This document shows positions 60,277 through 64,000 of a DNA stretch of 64,000 nt, in pieces; positions within the stretch are counted from its first letter, which is position 1, and each line of letters opens with the position of its first letter. Below the pieces are notes generated by a model. The model searched no databases and was not told the DNA's origin. It saw only the letters and a program-made list of their open reading frames with translations. Position numbers and translations under genes: made by a program. Origin of the DNA: Mesorhabditis belari (Eukaryota > Nematoda > Chromadorea > Rhabditida > Rhabditidae); assembly GCA_958450365.1 (NCBI GenBank), contig CAUEEP010000922.1, positions 1,734,391 through 1,798,390 on the forward strand. Direction: 5' to 3'.

Positions 60277-60757
60277 GTAATGAGACGACACGGAGTTGGT
60301 CGAAGAATGAGACTAAGAACTCGATGCAGAAACTGGAGCTGCAACAAGTCCCCTTCAACTGTTGCGTGTGTCTCGAAGACCAAGGTTTTTCACAAGCTAA
60401 CATTATGTCTTTAATTTGGTTCCGATAAGCGGAAAAGTATGTACTTTATGTGAATTTATGTTGGTATCTGGTCAAAGCCTAAGCCTAAGCTAAGCCTGAG
60501 GTCTGAGCCTAAGAAGCCTAAGCCTAAGCCTAAGCCTAAGCCCCTAAGCCTAAGCCTAAGCCTAGGAGCCTAAGCCTAAGCCTAAGCCTAAGCCCTAAAG
60601 ACTTCAAGAAGTGCCGATTAAAACAGTGATTTAGCCGAACACAATCGTCTCGCCGTGTCGCCACATTGTGATGTGCTCAAAATGTGCGGCCAGTTCTCGT
60701 TCGAAATGCCCATTGTGCAGAACAACATTTTTACAAAAGGCTTTAGTCTATTTTTAG
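60277..60757 (+). pseudogene. partial RING gene copy
   Basis: Corresponds to the last two RING exons of 47234-47786. The first (60277-about 60391) has lost bases after GTAATGAGACGACA, so its frame shifts, although CCVCLEDQ is still readable. The second (60635-60757) is open to TAG and keeps PCRHIVMCSKCAASS and CPLC with several substitutions (YPC to SPC, GSKC to RSKC, PM to PL). The promoter and first exons are missing. Confidence 0.85.
60474..60600. repeat. CCTAAG telomere-type array
   Basis: Complement of the TTAGGC block at 47395-47582, in the same intron position of the duplicated RING piece. Confidence 0.9.
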
Positions 60758-60951
60758 AATCTTTCTAAGAATTCTAAGAGCTTTCTAAATGCTTGAGATA
60801 TTCCCAGTCGATCTTTTACGCACCAGAGTATAATAGATTAAAAGTATTCGAAGTCACTATGTCTGATTACTGAAAAGCTGGTCTGTTTACGGTACTGGGG
60901 CTTACTGTAACTTAAAGTTGGCACTATTTTAAGCTTTTTTCTTAAAAATAT

Positions 60952-61197
60952 GGGGTAGGCTAGTTTTCGCAATTTTTTTTGCGCAACAGAGTCATTTGGG
61001 CATCTGGGTCATTTGCGCAACTGGCCATAACTTTCTTCTAAGTGGTCAATCTTTATAATTTTTTGTTTTTCATTTTTCTGCACTTATCGAGATCTACAAG
61101 TAAGAGCCAAAATCATAAAGATTGGGCCAGCATATAAACCAGATAACAAATGATGACCCAAATCCACAAATGTTCTGTTACAGCATTGGCCTAACCT
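60952..61197. mobile_element. MITE, family C copy 2
   Basis: Begins GGGGTAGGCTAG; arms share TTTGCGCAAC and AAAGATTG with 11335-11586. The right end is more eroded. Inserted into the duplicated arm after duplication, or lost from the left arm. Confidence 0.8.
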
Positions 61198-61349
61198 ATT
61201 AAAAATATTACTATTTTTAAAGCTGTTAACAAAATTGTACTATTTTTAAAGCTTTTTCGAGTTAAAATGTACTATTTTAACCTTTTTCACTTTAAAATAT
61301 CCTATTTTAAGCTCTTTTAAAGCTATTTTTCTTACCGTTTCACTTTGTA

Positions 61350-61867
61350 TTGGGTTGGGGACTATGACTCGGCGCCGAAAATCCAAAAAAATGTCCCAAA
61401 ACTTCTATTCGACTTCGTCAATAATATGCGTTTGATATGAGTAGAATGGTTAACGAATTCTCTCCAAAATCACATTTAAAAGAAAATTCAAACAGCGCCT
61501 CCGCTCAAAGAGAAAAGCCATTTTTCACAAAAACTACAAACTGTGATCTAGAAAAACCATTGGTGGGATCTTCCTGCAAATTTGGCAACAAAGTAATTGA
61601 ATGTGCTCTATCTTTTTTATATAAACACCAAAAGAAGGTTTATGTGAAAGAAACTGTTCAAATGATGAGTCGGACTCTTTGCCATTTAACCAAACTGCGT
61701 TTCGAAGTTCATAAACTCCACGAAAGAAAAGCTTGTGGATCTCTCTAAAGTCATTTTGTAGAGAAATAGTGGATCCTTTTGATGAAACCAAACGTATGTT
61801 TAAAGAAGGCTTTATGTGTGCAAAAAGTCCCTTTAAAGTTGGCGCCGACTCATTCTCCCCAACCCAA
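61350..61867 (+). mobile_element. 518-bp Tc1/mariner-type deletion derivative
   Basis: Ends TTGGGTTGGGGACTATGACT and CTCATTCTCCCCAACCCAA, TA on both sides (61348-61349, 61868-61869). It carries a 103-codon frame (61437-61748) with helix-turn-helix-like features (ALSFLYKHQKKVYVKETVQM) that could be the N-terminal DNA-binding part of a transposase; the catalytic part is missing. Confidence 0.8.
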
Positions 61868-61869
61868 TA

Positions 61870-62570
61870 ATTTGGTGGAGAGCTTTGTGGAAAGTTTTGT
61901 GGAAAGTCCTTCCCTTTTTTTGTGGAAAGCTTTGTGGAAAGCTTTGTGGAAAGCTTTGTATCACTAAATTTCATCACTGTTAAATCTCGTTTGCATTCAG
62001 TTCTCATTAGATATAGGCCATCAATTATCATTAGATAATAGATAAGTATAGATATCCTGCTGAATAGAAATTTATCAGCTTGTTCTTGTTCTATCTCTGT
62101 TTCTTGACCGTCTTGACCGACTTGACCGTAAATTTTCTGAAATTTCGATGGATATGATCGACATGAAGAAAGATGAGAAAAAAATGGAAAAAGAAAAAAA
62201 AGGAATGTATGCCATAAAGAAGGACAAAAGTGAAAATGAAATGGTTAGGGAGGATTTTGAATTAAAAACATTTCCAGAACAATTACAATGCTCAAAATTA
62301 CTTCTAGACTTAACTTAGCTTAACTACTTCAAGTACGAAGCTAACTTTGAGCTTATATAGGTTTAACTTTGAGGAATATATAAGGCCAACTTTGAAGAAA
62401 CTTTTAACGAACCAAATCTTCCAGAATCAGTTTCTAGAATCAGTTTTTAGATTGATTAAAAGCACAAAATGGCCTGAACAATAATTGGGAAATAGGCAAA
62501 GAAAACCTTGAAAGCTTCAAAGCAAACGAACGATGGATTTCGCATTGAGATGGAACGAGTAAACGAATGA
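61870..62570. other. no gene seen
   Basis: GTGGAAAGCTTT repeats at 61873-61960, then AT-rich sequence. Confidence 0.7.
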
Positions 62571-62574
62571 AAAC

Positions 62575-63490
62575 AAATAAAGAATTGACGAAATATTGAT
62601 TTTAATTCAGAAAAAGATCAATTTGATGAATTTGAATGTCAAGTATCACTGAACGTGATGTAATTTGGTGGAAAGCTTGAATTGAATAGGATTGAGAATT
62701 GAATAGGATTCAGTATCGAACAAGATTCAGAATCAAATAGGATTCAGAATCGAATAAGATTCAGAATCAAATAGGATTCAGAATCGAATAAGATTCAGAA
62801 TCAAATAGGATTCAGAATCGAATAAGATTCAGAATCAAATAGGATTCAGAATCGAATAAGATTCAGAATCAAATAGGATTCAGAATCGCAAACTCGCAAG
62901 AAGCTCGCAAACTCGCAAAACTTGAAATTTTACGGAACTGCAAAATCTCCGTCAACACAACTAATCCAGAAAAATCTCAAGCATTCAATGTTTTCTAAAA
63001 AATAACAAAAATCTGTTTTTGGCTCCTTATCAAAATGCATTGTTATCCCTTTTTTCAGTGGATTTTCAATGATTTTCAATGATTTTTCAATGATTTTCTG
63101 CCGCTAGAAGAACGGGAAATCAGCTGATTTTCGAGAAAAAGAGGCGAATCGTCAATAGAAATTGATAGAAATGACTAATGGAAAGTGTTTTGTTGATGAA
63201 ACTTCTTGAAACGTTTAATTTGCTAAAGAGTTTTGCTAAAGAGTTTTATGTTTCTGGTTACTGTATCAAAACGATATTCTTTTAAAGGATATAAATCCAG
63301 AAAAGAAATCAGGCACTATCGACAAGTTAGCTGTTAGAAATTAGCGTCTAAAATATTAGGTTCTACGGATATAAACGAGCGTTTTAGTAGTTGACAAAAT
63401 TTGATCTGAAAAACAGAAACAACATAGTTTAATCCAAAATATATTCACCATTATTATTGATTATTTCTTGCCATCTTTTGCGCAAAGAAC
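62575..63490. repeat. direct segmental duplication, copy 2
   Basis: Partner of 56706-57874; the array here is GGATTCAGAATCGAATA with 34-bp higher-order alternation (62685-62890). Homology stops at 63490 where the retrotransposon fragment begins. Confidence 0.88.
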
Positions 63491-63491
63491 T

Positions 63492-64000
63492 CAAGTAGCT
63501 TCGCTTGCGGCTGTAAAAGATGCAAACCATGACTTAGAACTTATTAATTTGTGGGCCAAAACGTGGAAGCTTTCCCTATCCCCTTCAAAATCTCAACATT
63601 TTTCCACTGGTAAATTTAGTTTCTCTTTGGTAATTAACAATATTCCTATCAATTACATTAGTAAATTAGATTTTGTTAGAGATTTAGGTGTCCACATCTC
63701 TCCCCCTTTTAATTTCACTAAACATATTGAAATCATTTGTCGAAAAGCTTCTTTTGTTTCTAGCCGTATTCTCAAATCAATTGTTCATCCTAACCTAAAC
63801 TCTTACCGCAAATGCTTGACGACTTATATCCGGCCCATCTTAGAATATGCTTCTATTGTTTGGTCTCCCCGCGCACAAGTCTTTATTGAACGCTTGGAGA
63901 AAATTCAGAGGAGGTTCACAAAAGTCGCTTTATGGAAAATTGACTATTCTAAATATTCTAGCTTTACTTATGAGGAGAGACTTGCTTTTTTTGAACTAAA
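63492..64000 (+). pseudogene. non-LTR retrotransposon reverse transcriptase, C-terminal part, 5'-truncated
   Basis: Open for 169 codons to the window end without a stop. LSLSPSKSQHFS, DFVRDLGVHISP, TKHIEIICRKAS and IRPILEYASIVWSP followed by RLEKIQRRF are the thumb/C-terminal motifs of CR1/Jockey-type reverse transcriptases. The catalytic FADD block is missing: the insert begins abruptly at 63490 in the duplicated sequence, as for 5'-truncated LINE insertions. The rest lies beyond the window. Confidence 0.85.

Larger units (their letters stand above)
59966..61347. repeat. inverted duplication, right arm
   Basis: Reverse-complement partner of 46857-48095; carries an extra MITE (60952-61197) absent from the left arm. 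Confidence 0.9.

Overview
The window looks like AT-rich nuclear DNA of a rhabditid-type nematode. The evidence is short introns with TTTCAG acceptors, a TTTCAG acceptor set directly against an ATG as in spliced-leader trans-splicing, many interstitial blocks of the nematode telomere hexamer TTAGGC, and nematode-type proteins (an UNC-41-like stonin, DUF19/T20D4.11-like domains, an MSP domain). The species cannot be named from the sequence. All gene models were built by eye from splice sites, reading phase and protein sense; none has been checked against transcripts.

Layout. 1-3.5 kb: a frameshifted mariner copy lies directly upstream of the last four exons of a stonin/unc-41 gene (+). 7.1-16.3 kb: a 25-exon gene (+) for a predicted 717-residue secreted protein with three DUF19 domains; a dead Tc1-like transposon sits in one intron and two MITEs in others. 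16.3-39.5 kb: about 23 kb with no convincing host gene, filled with minisatellites, tRNA-like remnants, a tRNA-derived SINE-like family, a stray 28S rRNA fragment, foldback and MITE elements and, at 37.8-39.0 kb, a Ginger-like integrase element that carries a nested MITE. 39.5-46.4 kb: a 13-exon rhodopsin-family GPCR (+, 450 aa). 47.2-50.05 kb: a small coiled-coil plus RING-finger gene (-). 51.9-53.3 kb: an MSP-domain (PapD-like/VAP-like) gene (-), which may or may not be the 5' part of the RING gene. 53.3-64 kb: repeats, a direct segmental duplication, decayed mariners, an inverted partial copy of the RING gene, and a non-LTR retrotransposon fragment that runs off the right edge.

The host genes do not form an evident pathway or operon. 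Membrane-traffic (stonin), secreted (DUF19), signalling (GPCR) and adaptor/ubiquitin-type (MSP, RING) proteins simply sit side by side. The strongest unusual signals are a dispersed motif of about 25 bp linked to TTTGTGCTC in more than 15 copies, the inverted duplication that made a RING pseudogene, a MITE with its empty site preserved in the opposite arm of its host element, a Tc1-like transposase with 49 residues between its second and third catalytic positions, and a corrupted copy of the last unc-41 exon inside its own last intron.
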